NCBI RefSeq assembly: GCF_001458355.1
Contig: NZ_CYSA01000016.1
Coordinates: 213,113 to 277,112, forward strand
Direction: 5' to 3'
Length of the DNA: 64,000 nt
Origin: Thalassovita gelatinovora
GTDB lineage: Bacteria > Pseudomonadota > Alphaproteobacteria > Rhodobacterales > Rhodobacteraceae
Notes under the pieces: model-generated
What the model was told of the DNA's origin: nothing
The model's input: only the letters and a program-made list of their open reading frames with translations
Databases searched by the model: none
Position numbers and translations under genes: made by a program
Part shown: positions 52,744-62,517 of the stretch, piece after piece
Position numbering within the stretch: position 1 is the first letter of the stretch
Layout of the letters: every line of letters starts with the position of its first letter

Positions 52744-54720
52744 TTATCGCGGCCGTTTTGTGAAGCTGATTTGTCCCAAAACCCGGTCCAGCGCGTCGCG
52801 TTCGTCGCGATTGATTCGGGCCCCGTTCTTGCCGATGTCATAGCGTGACGTGTCTTCCTGTTCGCTGCGCAGCGCGCGATTCTTGGTTTCAGCGGCCTGT
52901 TGCAGCCGCCATGTTACCGCTTCGTCCGCGACCCCGCCCAGTTCCTCTTCGGCTTCGGCGATTTCGGCGCTCAGGCCGCGTTCGGCCTGCAATTTGGCGA
53001 ATTCTTCGGTCACCGTCATCCGGGCGGTTTCGATATCCCCCGACCTCCGCACCGAGGGTGCAATCGCCACATGGGGCAGCGCAAGCAGATTTTCAAGAAC
53101 CCCGGGCCCCAACATTTCGGGCAGACGGGCTTCCAGATCGACAATATCTCCATGATGCGACAGGTCCAGCAGCCGGTCGCGCAGCAGGGCGAAATCGGGA
53201 TCGACGCAATCGAGATGTTCGATCTGATAATCGAATTCCGCGATCAGGTCGGGTTGGCGCAACAAGGTCGCAAGGATCACCGCTTCGCGCAGTCGGGTTT
53301 GCGCACTATCCCCGGCTGACACCAGCATCGAGGATTTGGTGCCGGGATGGAAGGTGGGGCCGAAATCGCCCCGGCGGCCGCCACGCCCCTGCCCCGGCTG
53401 GAACGGCTTGCCCGGCACGAAGGCCTTACGCCGGTTTTGTCGGAACAGATCCCAGCGCAGATCCTTGATCGCCTGACCATAATGGGCGCGGATCGACGGA
53501 TCGCGGATCAGTTTGATCTTGTCGCGCAAAGCCTTGTCCAGTGAGGCCTTGCGTTCGGGGCTGTCAAAATTCTGCCCTTCGGTTTCGCGGCGCCACAGCA
53601 GATCGACCATCGGAATGGCCGCTTCTAGCAGGTTTTGCATTTTTGCTGCCCCCTGCGCACGGATCAGGTCGTCAGGATCTAACCCTTCGGGCAACAGCGC
53701 AAAGCGCAGCGATTTGCCCGCTTCCAGCAAAGGCAGGGCCAGATCGATCACCCGCATCGCGGCGCGCAGCCCGGCGGTGTCACCATCCAGTGCAATGACC
53801 GGTTCCGGCGCGATCCGCCACAGCAATTGCAGCTGGCTTTCGGTGATCGCGGTGCCCAATGGGGCCACGGTGGCAGCAAAACCCGCTTCGGACAGCGCGA
53901 TCACATCCATGTAGCCTTCGGCCACGACCAAGGGTTTGCCCTTGCCAGCGGCTTCGCGGGCGGGGCCTTGGTTATAAAGACTGCGCCCCTTGTCGAAAAG
54001 TTCGGTTTCCGGCGAATTCAGGTATTTGGCATTGTCATTGGGGTCCATTGCGCGACCGCCGAAGGCGATGCAGCGCCCGCGCGGATCACGGATCGGAAAC
54101 ATGATCCGGTTGCGGAAAGTGTCATAGGGTTTCTTGCCCTTGCTCGACGCTTTGGCCAAACCGGCCCCAAGGATCAGATCCTCGGCCACACCTTTGCCGG
54201 ACAGATGATCCCACAAACCCTGCCAGCCATCGGGGGCAAAGCCGATTTCGAACCTGTCTTGGGTTTCGGGTTTCAGACCGCGCCGATCGAGATAAGCGCG
54301 GGCGGCTTCGGCCCCGTTGCGTTTTAGCTGCAACCGGAAAAACTGGGTCGCCATTTCGGTGACTTCGGCCAATAGGGTGCGACGGTCGGATTTCTGTTGG
54401 GCCTGTGGGTCGCGCTGCGGCATCGGCATCCCGGCTTCGCGGGCCAGAATTCCGACTGCTTCCATGAAATCGACGTTTTCGGTTTCGCGGATGAAGCTGA
54501 TCGCGTCGCCCTTGGCCTGACACCCGAAGCAGTAATAAAACCCCTTGCGGTCATCGACATGAAAAGAGGCCGATTTTTCCTGATGGAACGGACACGGCGC
54601 CCACATGTCGCCCTTGCCCTGATTGGATTTGCGGGGGTCCCACATGACCTTGCGCCCCACCACCTGAGACAGGCTGATGCGGTTGCGCAATTCATCAAGG
54701 AAGCCGGGCGGGAGACTCAT
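52744..54720 (-). CDS. dnaG: DNA primase DnaG
   Basis: A 658-residue primase. The CHC2 zinc finger (CPFHQEKSASFHVDDRKGFYYCFGC) is at residues 43-68, the TOPRIM domain has VVAEGYMDVIAL and ALDGDTAGLRA, and a C-terminal helicase-interaction region follows. It synthesises RNA primers at the replication fork with DnaB. It precedes rpoD by 126 bases. Confidence 0.97.
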   Translation of the reverse strand: MSLPPGFLDELRNRISLSQVVGRKVMWDPRKSNQGKGDMWAPCPFHQEKSASFHVDDRKGFYYCFGCQAKGDAISFIRETENVDFMEAVGILAREAGMPMPQRDPQAQQKSDRRTLLAEVTEMATQFFRLQLKRNGAEAARAYLDRRGLKPETQDRFEIGFAPDGWQGLWDHLSGKGVAEDLILGAGLAKASSKGKKPYDTFRNRIMFPIRDPRGRCIAFGGRAMDPNDNAKYLNSPETELFDKGRSLYNQGPAREAAGKGKPLVVAEGYMDVIALSEAGFAATVAPLGTAITESQLQLLWRIAPEPVIALDGDTAGLRAAMRVIDLALPLLEAGKSLRFALLPEGLDPDDLIRAQGAAKMQNLLEAAIPMVDLLWRRETEGQNFDSPERKASLDKALRDKIKLIRDPSIRAHYGQAIKDLRWDLFRQNRRKAFVPGKPFQPGQGRGGRRGDFGPTFHPGTKSSMLVSAGDSAQTRLREAVILATLLRQPDLIAEFDYQIEHLDCVDPDFALLRDRLLDLSHHGDIVDLEARLPEMLGPGVLENLLALPHVAIAPSVRRSGDIETARMTVTEEFAKLQAERGLSAEIAEAEEELGGVADEAVTWRLQQAAETKNRALRSEQEDTSRYDIGKNGARINRDERDALDRVLGQISFTKRPR

Positions 54721-54802
54721 GCTGGCGACTATAGAGCGCGCCGCACCGCAAGAAAATGGGCCACTGCGCCAAGGCGCGAAGGAACCGCATCACGAGCAGG
54801 AT

Positions 54803-55111
54803 TTATTGAACGAATTCATTGCAGGACGTTTCAAAATACGCGACCGTTTCCGGCAACAACTGATTTTTCGGCAGATGATAGACCCAATCCACCAGCACAT
54901 CGACGTTTTGTTCGTATTTGCTGCCCGCGATGGGATCAGATTTCAGGATCAGCTTGCCCGCGCGTTTCTGACTTTTGTTTTGAATGCGCAAATCGACCGC
55001 CTGCTGCACGATCCCGGTCTGAATGGTACAGCGATCCTGCCTTTGCTGTTTGGTTTCCGCAAGCGCGGGCGTCGCCAGCATCAGGGTCGCAAGACAAAGT
55101 AAACGGATCAT
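54803..55111 (-). CDS. Small periplasmic hypothetical protein
   Basis: A 102-residue protein with a cleavable signal (MIRLLCLATLMLATPALA). The mature part has two Cys (DRCTIQTG and FETSCNEF) that could form a disulfide. GAGGTG lies five bases before the ATG. Proteins of this pattern occur in Rhodobacterales; function is unknown. Confidence 0.7.
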   Translation of the reverse strand: MIRLLCLATLMLATPALAETKQQRQDRCTIQTGIVQQAVDLRIQNKSQKRAGKLILKSDPIAGSKYEQNVDVLVDWVYHLPKNQLLPETVAYFETSCNEFVQ

Positions 55112-55411
55112 GAAACACCTCGGGTTCGGTCGCCTTGTCCCTTGATGACAGCAGTTCCAGATCGCTGCAAGGGCTGCGCATCTGCCCAGACTGTCAACCG
55201 GGCAAATTCATAAGACTTTAGGGATAATGGCCAATTCTGGAAACAATCTGCGGGACCGCCGGACATTACCCCGTAAGGCGCAACCCAATCCTAGCATAGC
55301 CTTTGCCACGCCCAATTTTGGCCACGAATCAAGTTCACAACATTCAAAGCACTTAATGTGTCTGCCGGGGATCGGGACATCCCCCGGCGGGCCAGATGAA
55401 AGGGTGACGAG
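55112..55411. other. Promoter region of the Tad-like operon
   Basis: About 300 bases without a gene, divergent between the small periplasmic protein and the TadG-like gene. A hairpin at 55364-55388 (GCCGGGGAT with ATCCCCCGGC) lies in the probable leader of the TadG-like gene, 24 bases before its start, and may affect translation or readthrough. Confidence 0.45.
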
Positions 55412-57112
55412 ATGGAACAGTTGAGTTCTGACTGCAACGGCTTGGGCCGTCAAAACAATTTGGCGAAGCGACTGGACCGGCTCAAACGGTTCCGTCGGGA
55501 TGAAAACGGATCGATGACGATGTTCGCGATCTTTGCCTTTATCTGCATGTTGATGGTTGCCGGTATCGGCATCGACCTGATGCGCTATGAACGCGACCGT
55601 GCCAAGCTTCAGAACACGCTCGACCGCGCCGTTCTGGCGGCGGCCGACCTGGATCAGACCACCGATGCAACAACCGTGGTGAACGACTATTTTACCAAGG
55701 CTGGCATTGGTCAGTATCTGACCAGCGTGACAGTCAATGAAGGCATCGGTTTCCGCACGGTCAGCGCCAATGCGAAATCGACGCTGAACACCTTTTTCCT
55801 GTCTCTGGTCGGTATCGACGAATTAAGCGCCCCCGCCGCCGGCACCGCCGAAGAAGCCGTTGGCAGCGTTGAAATTTCACTGGTTCTGGACGTGTCGGGA
55901 TCGATGGGCAGCAATTCGCGCCTGACCCGCCTGAAACCGGCAGCAAAAGAATTCATCGATACGGTTCTGTCGACGTCGCAAGAAGACAATGTTTCGGTAT
56001 CGATCATACCCTATTCCACACAGGTCAGTGCCGGGGCAAGCCTGCTGAGCAAATACACCGTGACCGACGAACACGCTTATTCGAATTGCGTCAACTTCAC
56101 GTCTTCGGATTTTGACACCACGGCCTTGTCCACCGTTGATACGTTGCAGCGCACCGGCCATTTCGATGTCTGGAACGAATACGAAGATCCGGTGGATGGT
56201 ATCCGGCAACCGGTTTGTCTGACCGACTCCTATGCACAGATTTTGCCCTTGTCGAGCGATCAAACCGTGTTGAACAATTACATCGACGCCTTGCAGGCAG
56301 AGGGCAACACGTCGATCGATATAGGGATGAAATGGGGTTCTGCCCTGCTTGATCCCAGCACCCAGGGCGTCGTTGACAGTCTGATCAACGACGGCGAAAT
56401 CAACGACGGCTTTTCCGGTCGCCCCACAGCATTCCGCGATGGCAGCACGTTGAAAATTCTGGTGCTAATGACCGACGGTCAGAATACCGCCCAATACATG
56501 CTGCGCGACGATCTGCGGGCGGGGGATTCAGATGTTTATTATAACGCCGAAGCAGATCGGTATTCGGTCGAATATGTTTCCGGCAGCACCACCCAGTACT
56601 GGTGGCCCCATGATGATGACTGGCATGATCATCCCTATGGTGAAGGAATCTATGAGGCCTGTGAAAGCGTCTGGGTTTCCACCGGCTATACCTATCGTCG
56701 CGGCCGGTACCGTGAAACCGGCTACTATCAGACTGAATGTTCGGAACAGCAGGAAGCCGGGACATCTGTCAGGCTGAGCTATCCAGAATTGTGGAACCAG
56801 GCTTCGTTGCAATGGAACGCTGACAACAACTATAGCTATTCCTACAACCGTTGGAACGATTGGTATTACGACGCCTACACCTATAACGGCTCCAGCACCA
56901 AAGACACCCGGACCCATAACATCTGCGCAGCGGCCAAAACCGCTGGGATCATCGTTTTCACTGTGGGTTTCGAAGCCCCAAGCAGCGGCCAGGCCGTTCT
57001 GGCAGATTGCGCCAGCTCTGACAGCCATCATTTCGATGTCGACGGATTGGAAATTTCCGATGCTTTTGAATCCATCGCCGCATCGATCAGCAAACTGAGG
57101 CTGGTACAATGA
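55412..57112 (+). CDS. TadG-like pilus assembly protein with von Willebrand A domain
   Basis: A 566-residue protein. The N-terminal pseudopilin-like helix (GSMTMFAIFAFICMLMVAGIGIDLMRYER) is typical of TadE/TadG proteins. A vWA domain starts near residue 155 with the MIDAS motif LVLDVSGSMGS and continues with LVLMTDGQNT. Residues about 374-495 form a Tyr/Trp/Asp-rich insertion before the vWA fold resumes (NICAAAKTAGIIVFTVGF). It should be anchored in the envelope and help assemble or display a Flp/Tad pilus or related surface structure. It leads an operon with two TadE-like genes; no tadA, cpaB or flp gene is in the window. Confidence 0.82.
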   Translation: MEQLSSDCNGLGRQNNLAKRLDRLKRFRRDENGSMTMFAIFAFICMLMVAGIGIDLMRYERDRAKLQNTLDRAVLAAADLDQTTDATTVVNDYFTKAGIGQYLTSVTVNEGIGFRTVSANAKSTLNTFFLSLVGIDELSAPAAGTAEEAVGSVEISLVLDVSGSMGSNSRLTRLKPAAKEFIDTVLSTSQEDNVSVSIIPYSTQVSAGASLLSKYTVTDEHAYSNCVNFTSSDFDTTALSTVDTLQRTGHFDVWNEYEDPVDGIRQPVCLTDSYAQILPLSSDQTVLNNYIDALQAEGNTSIDIGMKWGSALLDPSTQGVVDSLINDGEINDGFSGRPTAFRDGSTLKILVLMTDGQNTAQYMLRDDLRAGDSDVYYNAEADRYSVEYVSGSTTQYWWPHDDDWHDHPYGEGIYEACESVWVSTGYTYRRGRYRETGYYQTECSEQQEAGTSVRLSYPELWNQASLQWNADNNYSYSYNRWNDWYYDAYTYNGSSTKDTRTHNICAAAKTAGIIVFTVGFEAPSSGQAVLADCASSDSHHFDVDGLEISDAFESIAASISKLRLVQ

Positions 57113-57642
57113 CGATGTTCAAACGGTTCCTGAACCGCTTCCGTCGAAGCGAACGCGGCTCTGCCACGTTGGAGTTTGTGATCGTGTTCCCGATCTTTGT
57201 GGTCCTGATGGGATCGTCTTGGGAATTAGGGTTGATCACCATGCGCACTACGATCATCGAACGAGCGACCGATCTGGTGGTGCGCGACATTCGCCTCGGG
57301 ACTGGTTCCGCGCCGCAGCATGACGAAATCAAGCAGGAAATCTGCGACATGGCGTCGATCCTGACAAATTGCGAGCAAAATTTGCGGATCGAGATGATCC
57401 AGATCGATCCGCGCAACTGGACCGAACCGCCGGCAGAGGCCGATTGCACCGACGCGTCGCAAGAAGTGTCGCCGGTCCGGGCATTTGAAAATGGCCAGGA
57501 AAACGAACTGATGCTGCTGCGGGTTTGTTTCAAAGTTGATCCGCTGTTTCCGGCGGTCGGTTTGGGGAAAGCCCTCGTCACGGATGACGCCGGGCAGTTT
57601 GCATTGGTGGCAGCCGCCGCCTTCGTTCAGGAGCCGCTGTGA
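57109..57642 (+). CDS. TadE-like pseudopilin
   Basis: A 177-residue protein. The TadE helix is ERGSATLEFVIVFPIFVVLMGSSWELG, with the Glu at position 5 of the processed helix as in pseudopilins, and a short polar N-terminus before it. The C-terminal part has three or four Cys. It overlaps the TadG-like gene by four bases and the next TadE-like gene by four bases, so the three are translationally coupled. Confidence 0.85.
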   Translation: MTMFKRFLNRFRRSERGSATLEFVIVFPIFVVLMGSSWELGLITMRTTIIERATDLVVRDIRLGTGSAPQHDEIKQEICDMASILTNCEQNLRIEMIQIDPRNWTEPPAEADCTDASQEVSPVRAFENGQENELMLLRVCFKVDPLFPAVGLGKALVTDDAGQFALVAAAAFVQEPL

Positions 57643-58196
57643 TGGATATGATGAATAAAACCAAACGCCTGCTGCGACGCTTTGCCAAGGACAGCGACGG
57701 GACGGTCGCGCTGGAAGCGGTGATTGTTGTCCCGTTCCTGTTCTGGGCTTTTCTGGCCAGTTACGTCTATTTCGACGCCTATCGGCAGACCAGCGTGAAC
57801 ATCAAAGCCAATTACACCGTCGGCGATCTGTTGTCGCGGGAAACGGCGGCGGTCAACGACGCGTATATCGATAGCATGCAATCGCTGTTCGCCTTCCTGA
57901 CCAAGGCCAATTCGAATGCCAGCCTGCGGGTTACGGTTGCGATGTGGGACGAAGAAGACAACATGTATAAACTGGATTGGTCCGAAGCGCGTGGATCGAA
58001 ATCTGCGCTGAACGAGGCTGGGATCAACGCGCTTGCCGACAATTTGCCGAGCGTGATCGACAATGAGCGTGTCATCGTGGTCGAAACCTGGAGCCATTAC
58101 ACCCCGCTATTCGAGGTTGGGCTGAACGAATCCGACATTTACGAGTTGTCCTTCACCAGCCCGCGCTTTGCGCCGCAACTGGCTTGGGCCAACTAG
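57639..58196 (+). CDS. TadE-like pseudopilin
   Basis: A 185-residue protein whose pseudopilin helix is DGTVALEAVIVVPFLFWAFLASYVYFDAYRQ. The soluble part (SVNIKANYTVGDLLSRET...) lacks the Cys of its neighbour. It ends the three-gene operon and converges on the small membrane protein at 58222. Confidence 0.83.
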   Translation: MMDMMNKTKRLLRRFAKDSDGTVALEAVIVVPFLFWAFLASYVYFDAYRQTSVNIKANYTVGDLLSRETAAVNDAYIDSMQSLFAFLTKANSNASLRVTVAMWDEEDNMYKLDWSEARGSKSALNEAGINALADNLPSVIDNERVIVVETWSHYTPLFEVGLNESDIYELSFTSPRFAPQLAWAN

Positions 58197-58221
58197 TAGT
58201 CGGTGGCGCCCCGCGACCGGA

Positions 58222-58716
58222 TCATCCGGTCGGGCGTTCCGAAATCATAACCTGAAGAACTTCGGCAATGGCTTTGGTCTGACCACCGGGCAGCACACCG
58301 CCAATACCGACCCGACGGCCCATCCGCCACCAGATACCGGGCTGCCAGCGTCGCCCGCGCGGCTGCGCCAATTGCAGCATGAAGCCATGCGAGGGTTTGA
58401 AGGCAAAAGTGCCGCGGTTGACCCTGACAATATCTTCGATCCGGGCGATTTCGGTGCCGTCGCTGTCGCAGAGCGCGGTTTCGGTCAGCCGCAGGCCGAG
58501 CCGGGTCGCGGCATGCATCTTGACCGCAAAGGCAATCGCAACCGCGCCGCACAGGATCAAGAAAACCTGAAGGCCCAGCGCCGAGGAAGACGGGGTGGCG
58601 AAAGCCAGCGCGATCAGCAAAGCGCCCAGCACCACGAACATACCGATGCCCATCCAGCGCCGCGATAGCGATGCCTGCGCTGTGGCCAGAATTTTTTCTT
58701 GAACCAATCCGTCCAT
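58222..58716 (-). CDS. Small membrane protein, hypothetical
   Basis: A 164-residue protein with two membrane helices (GIGMFVVLGALLIALAF and FLILCGAVAIAFAV) and a cytoplasmic domain of beta type (LTETALCDSDGTEIARIEDIVRVNRGTFAFKPSHGF), which resembles small PH-like membrane proteins. ATG 58716 has AAAGGGA at good spacing; an upstream ATG at 58749 is less likely. Function is unknown. Confidence 0.65.
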   Translation of the reverse strand: MDGLVQEKILATAQASLSRRWMGIGMFVVLGALLIALAFATPSSSALGLQVFLILCGAVAIAFAVKMHAATRLGLRLTETALCDSDGTEIARIEDIVRVNRGTFAFKPSHGFMLQLAQPRGRRWQPGIWWRMGRRVGIGGVLPGGQTKAIAEVLQVMISERPTG

Positions 58717-58788
58717 TGCGTGCGTCCCTTTGCCTGTTGCGCTGCTCATAGCCGGTCTGCGGTCGCAATGCGAGTAACTTTGCAACAC

Positions 58789-59376
58789 TCAGACCGAGAC
58801 CGCCTTGCGCACCATGTCCCAGTAGATGCCTTCGACTTCGGTCGCAGACAATCGGCCTTCGGCACGGTACCATGTGGTAACTCCGGTCAGCATGGCGATG
58901 ACGGCCATGGTTTCGATCCGGCTATCTGTGATGGCGAATACGCCTTCGACCGCCCCCTGTTGCAGGATGGTCTCAAGTTCGTTTTCATAGCGTCGACGCA
59001 ATGCTTCTATCACGGTGAAATTTTCCGGTGTCAGGTTGCGCAGTTCCATATAGGCGATGAAAACCTCGTCGGAGCGGTCGAGGTGGTAGCGGATATGAAA
59101 GCGGGTAAAATCTTCCAGCTGTTTCAGCGCGGTGCCGGGACGGCAATGATCGGAGCGCGTATCCAGCAATTCCTGCATATGCCGTTTCATCAGGTCGAAC
59201 AGCAATGATTGCTTGTCGGGCGTGTAGTTATAAAGCGCCCCGGCCTGCACGCCGACTTCCTTGGCGATCTGGCGCATCGACACTGCCGCGTAACCGTGGC
59301 GCGCGAACAGGCGCAACGCCGCGTCCAAAACGCGGGGGCCGGTGATGTCGGAATGGGACCCTGTGGTTCTTGCCAT
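58789..59376 (-). CDS. TetR/AcrR-family transcriptional regulator
   Basis: A 195-residue protein with a TetR HTH (VSMRQIAKEVGVQAGALYNYTPDKQSLLFDL, about residues 32-62). The C-terminal domain resembles regulators of acyl-CoA metabolism. It lies 72 bases upstream of the small membrane protein on the same strand. A short perfect inverted repeat lies 14 bases upstream of its start and suggests autoregulation. Confidence 0.85.
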   Translation of the reverse strand: MARTTGSHSDITGPRVLDAALRLFARHGYAAVSMRQIAKEVGVQAGALYNYTPDKQSLLFDLMKRHMQELLDTRSDHCRPGTALKQLEDFTRFHIRYHLDRSDEVFIAYMELRNLTPENFTVIEALRRRYENELETILQQGAVEGVFAITDSRIETMAVIAMLTGVTTWYRAEGRLSATEVEGIYWDMVRKAVSV

Positions 59377-59389
59377 GCCGCCAAGTTAA

Positions 59390-59405
59390 CTGAACATTTG
59401 TTCAG
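59390..59405. promoter_or_regulatory. Candidate TetR operator
   Basis: CTGAACA (59390-59396) and TGTTCAG (59399-59405) are perfect inverted copies separated by two bases, immediately upstream of the TetR gene at 58789-59376. The tight spacing and position are typical for an autoregulatory operator. Confidence 0.55.
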
Positions 59406-59523
59406 ATCAAAGCGCGATCTGACCACCAGCGCCCCGGATCCCGCTCTTGGTCGAATGGCAATCCCTTGCCGCAAGGGCGGTTCTGGTGCAAGACAGGGAA
59501 AGCCCAGCTGATGAGATTTCGCC

Positions 59524-59769
59524 ATGCGCGCGACCACCGCCCTGATTTTTGCCTTTTACCTGACCGGCTGCGCCGACTTTCCTGATCTGAACGACCAGAT
59601 CGAACCGGCGGCACGACAGGCCGATTTCCCGGCATTGCTGCCGCTTGATCCGATCTTGGCGGCAAACGCGGACAGCCAGATCACCAAAGACACCGATAAA
59701 TCCCTGCAAGCCCGCGCCCGCGCCCTGCGCGCCCGCGCCAACCGGCTTCGTCAGCTTGCAGAAGGCTGA
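59524..59769 (+). CDS. Small lipoprotein
   Basis: An 81-residue protein with a short signal and lipobox FYLTGC (Cys16). The mature part ends with an Arg/Ala-rich helix (QARARALRARANRLRQLAEG). It is divergent from the TetR gene and 99 bases before hom. Proteins like this occur in Rhodobacterales; function is unknown. Confidence 0.65.
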   Translation: MRATTALIFAFYLTGCADFPDLNDQIEPAARQADFPALLPLDPILAANADSQITKDTDKSLQARARALRARANRLRQLAEG

Positions 59770-59868
59770 TGACAGGGTGGCCCCGCCGGCCCCCAATTGC
59801 CGCGTTGCGCCGGGCTGCAAGACCCGGTACATCGCCCCTCAAAGATCCGTAACAGTCAGGAGGGCCAG

Positions 59869-61155
59869 ATGAGCCACCCCTTGCGCCTTGGTATTGCCGG
59901 GCTGGGCACCGTCGGTGTCGGCGTCGTGAAAATCGTCCGTCAACAGGCGGCTCTTCTGACAGCGCGCACCGGTCGCGAGGTGACGATCAGCGCCATTTCG
60001 GCCCGATCACGGACCAAGGACCGTGGTGTCAACCTGTCGCAATACGGCTGGGAAGACGACCCTGTCGTGCTGGCCCAGCGTGACGATGTCGACGTCTATG
60101 TCGAACTGATGGGTGGCGAAGATGGCCCGGCCAAGGCATCGATCGAGGCCGCGCTGGCCGCGGGCAAGGACGTGGTCACCGCCAACAAGGCGCTGCTGGC
60201 GCGTCACGGTCAGGCGCTGGCCGAACAGGCCGAAGCGACAGGTCGGGTGATCCGCTATGAGGCCGCAGTCGCGGGCGGCATCCCGATCATCAAATCGCTG
60301 GCCGAGGGACTGGCCGCGAATGAAATCAGCCGCGTCATGGGGGTGATGAACGGGACCTGTAATTACATCCTGACCCGGATGGAAGCCACCGGACAAGGCT
60401 ATAACGCGCTGTTCGAAGAGGCCGCCAAGCTGGGCTATCTGGAAGCCGATCCCAATCTCGATGTGGGCGGGATCGATGCCGGGCACAAATTGGCGATCCT
60501 GTCTTCGCTGGCCTTTGGCACCCGGATCGATTTCGACGGCGTCGAATTGGAAGGGATTCAGCGCATCAGCCTGGAAGACATCCGGCAGGCCGCCGACATG
60601 GGCTACCGGATCAAGCTGCTGGGCGTGGCGCAATTGACCGGCCGCGGGCTGGAACAGCGGATGTCGCCCTGCCTGGTGCCTGCCGACAGCCCGCTGGGCC
60701 AGTTGGAAGGCGGCACCAACATGGTTGTGGTCGAAGGTGACAGCGTCGGCCAGATCGTGCTGCGCGGCGCCGGGGCCGGCGAAGGCCCGACCGCCAGCGC
60801 AGTGATGGGCGATGTCTGCGATATCGCGCGCGGCGTGCGTTACCCGGTCTTCGGGCAACCTGCCAACACGCTCAAACAGGCACAGCGGGGCACTTCCACA
60901 CTACCTGCGCCGTATTATCTGCGGATGGGACTGACCGACAAACCGGGCGCATTGGCCAAGATCGCTTCGATCCTGGGCGAGGCTGGCGTGTCAATCAACC
61001 GCATGCGGCAATACGGTCACGTCGATGACTATGCGCCGGTGCTGATCGTGACCCATAAAACCACCCGGGCCGATATCGACGCCGCGCTGAACATCATTGC
61101 CAAGACCGATGTGGTGGTCGAAGCTCCCGTGGCGTTGCGGATCGAAAGCGTGTGA
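59869..61155 (+). CDS. hom: Homoserine dehydrogenase
   Basis: A 428-residue enzyme. The NAD(P) domain has GIAGLGTVGVGVV, then ANKALLARHG, GGIPIIKSL, the catalytic region VMGVMNGTCNYIL and the substrate loop EAAKLGYLEADPNLDVGG. A C-terminal ACT domain (PYYLRMGLTDKPGALAKIASIL) provides threonine feedback. It reduces aspartate semialdehyde to homoserine. AGGAGG precedes the ATG at 59869; the longer upstream frame is not needed. Confidence 0.96.
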   Translation: MSHPLRLGIAGLGTVGVGVVKIVRQQAALLTARTGREVTISAISARSRTKDRGVNLSQYGWEDDPVVLAQRDDVDVYVELMGGEDGPAKASIEAALAAGKDVVTANKALLARHGQALAEQAEATGRVIRYEAAVAGGIPIIKSLAEGLAANEISRVMGVMNGTCNYILTRMEATGQGYNALFEEAAKLGYLEADPNLDVGGIDAGHKLAILSSLAFGTRIDFDGVELEGIQRISLEDIRQAADMGYRIKLLGVAQLTGRGLEQRMSPCLVPADSPLGQLEGGTNMVVVEGDSVGQIVLRGAGAGEGPTASAVMGDVCDIARGVRYPVFGQPANTLKQAQRGTSTLPAPYYLRMGLTDKPGALAKIASILGEAGVSINRMRQYGHVDDYAPVLIVTHKTTRADIDAALNIIAKTDVVVEAPVALRIESV

Positions 61156-61249
61156 TCCCCGCCGGGGCCAGAATGGCGGCGGCAGCGAATGACCGTTGTC
61201 AGACCTTTCTGATCTCGTTGACGTCTTCCGATTTGACTGGGCTGGCACG

Positions 61250-62257
61250 TCAACTGACGTGAACAGGCTCTTGCAGCTCACTCAAAACACCCGCTGCGAT
61301 TTCGAATGACCGAACCCGTGCAGAATGGTCATGGATCATGCCCGTCACCATCAATTCATCGGGCCGATACTTGTCGATGATCGCACCCAACTGCGTTTTG
61401 ATTGCCGAAGGCGACCCGGTCGCAGAACAAGACGACATATGCCTTGCCCGCGCCATGACCTGAGGGGTTATTTTCGCAGCGAGATCGTCAGTGGGGTAAG
61501 GCAGCTTACCACGGTTGTTCGTGATGATATTCGCGAATGAAAGCAATTGCGACGACCGAAGACGTTCTGCTTCGGCATCGGTTTCGGCGGCGAACACTCC
61601 GGCGGCGATCATCGCATAGGGCCGCGAAAGGGCCCCGGATGGCCGGAAATTTTCGCGGTAAACGTACAAGGCTTCTTCGAGCATGTCCGGTGCGAAATGC
61701 GAGGCAAAGACATAGGGTAGCCCCATATAAGCCGCCAACTGCGCCCCATACAGGCTGGACCCAAGAAGCCAGACCGGAACATGCGTCCCCATGCCCGGAA
61801 TTGCGCGAACAGGAGCCCTTTCGGGCATATCCCCCAAGTAGTCGATTAGCTCCTGCACGTCATGCGGAAAGCTGTCGTTTTGCGACATATGGCGTCGCAA
61901 GGCTCTTGCCGTCGCCATATCCGTTCCGGGTGCGCGCCCAAGACCAAGATCAATCCTGCCTTGATAAATTGACGCCAGCGTCCCGAATTGTTCGGCCACC
62001 ATCAATGGTGCGTGGTTGGGCAACATGATGCCCCCGGCCCCGATACGCATGGTTTGGGTAACCGATGCCAGATACCCGATAAGAACGGCGGTCGCCGAAC
62101 TGGCGATGCCTGACATATTGTGGTGTTCGGCCACCCAGAAACGAAAATAGCCAGCCTTTTCGGCGGCAATTGCCAAATCCCCGGAATTGGACAAGGCATC
62201 AGCCGCGTTTTTACCTTCTGGAATGGGCGACAAATCAAGCAGTGAAAATTTTTCCAT
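61250..62257 (-). CDS. LLM-class flavin-dependent oxidoreductase
   Basis: A 335-residue luciferase-like monooxygenase-fold protein. It starts [19 protein letters not shown] and has [45 protein letters not shown] and [18 protein letters not shown], the usual flavin-binding layout of the YhbW-like subgroup. It uses FMNH2 and oxygen; the substrate is unknown. It is convergent with hom. Confidence 0.88.
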   Translation of the reverse strand: MEKFSLLDLSPIPEGKNAADALSNSGDLAIAAEKAGYFRFWVAEHHNMSGIASSATAVLIGYLASVTQTMRIGAGGIMLPNHAPLMVAEQFGTLASIYQGRIDLGLGRAPGTDMATARALRRHMSQNDSFPHDVQELIDYLGDMPERAPVRAIPGMGTHVPVWLLGSSLYGAQLAAYMGLPYVFASHFAPDMLEEALYVYRENFRPSGALSRPYAMIAAGVFAAETDAEAERLRSSQLLSFANIITNNRGKLPYPTDDLAAKITPQVMARARHMSSCSATGSPSAIKTQLGAIIDKYRPDELMVTGMIHDHSARVRSFEIAAGVLSELQEPVHVS

Positions 62258-62517
62258 AACGACCTCCGTTCGGACGGAAGCTATGGTGCCGCCGCCTTTG
62301 ACCCGCGCCCCAAGTTCCCTCCAGCTTGCGCGGAGTCCTTGGGATTAAATGTTTGGCCTGAGGCTGCCAACTTGTCCACGGTCTTTCTGTGCAAGAATTC
62401 CACCGGACTCAGGTCATCGTCCAGCGCACATGTTACTGCCGCTGGACGACTGTCCTACGCTTTGCAAACCAGATCGATTCATCCTAAATCCGATCCACCA
62501 ACTGCCAGCATGGAAGC

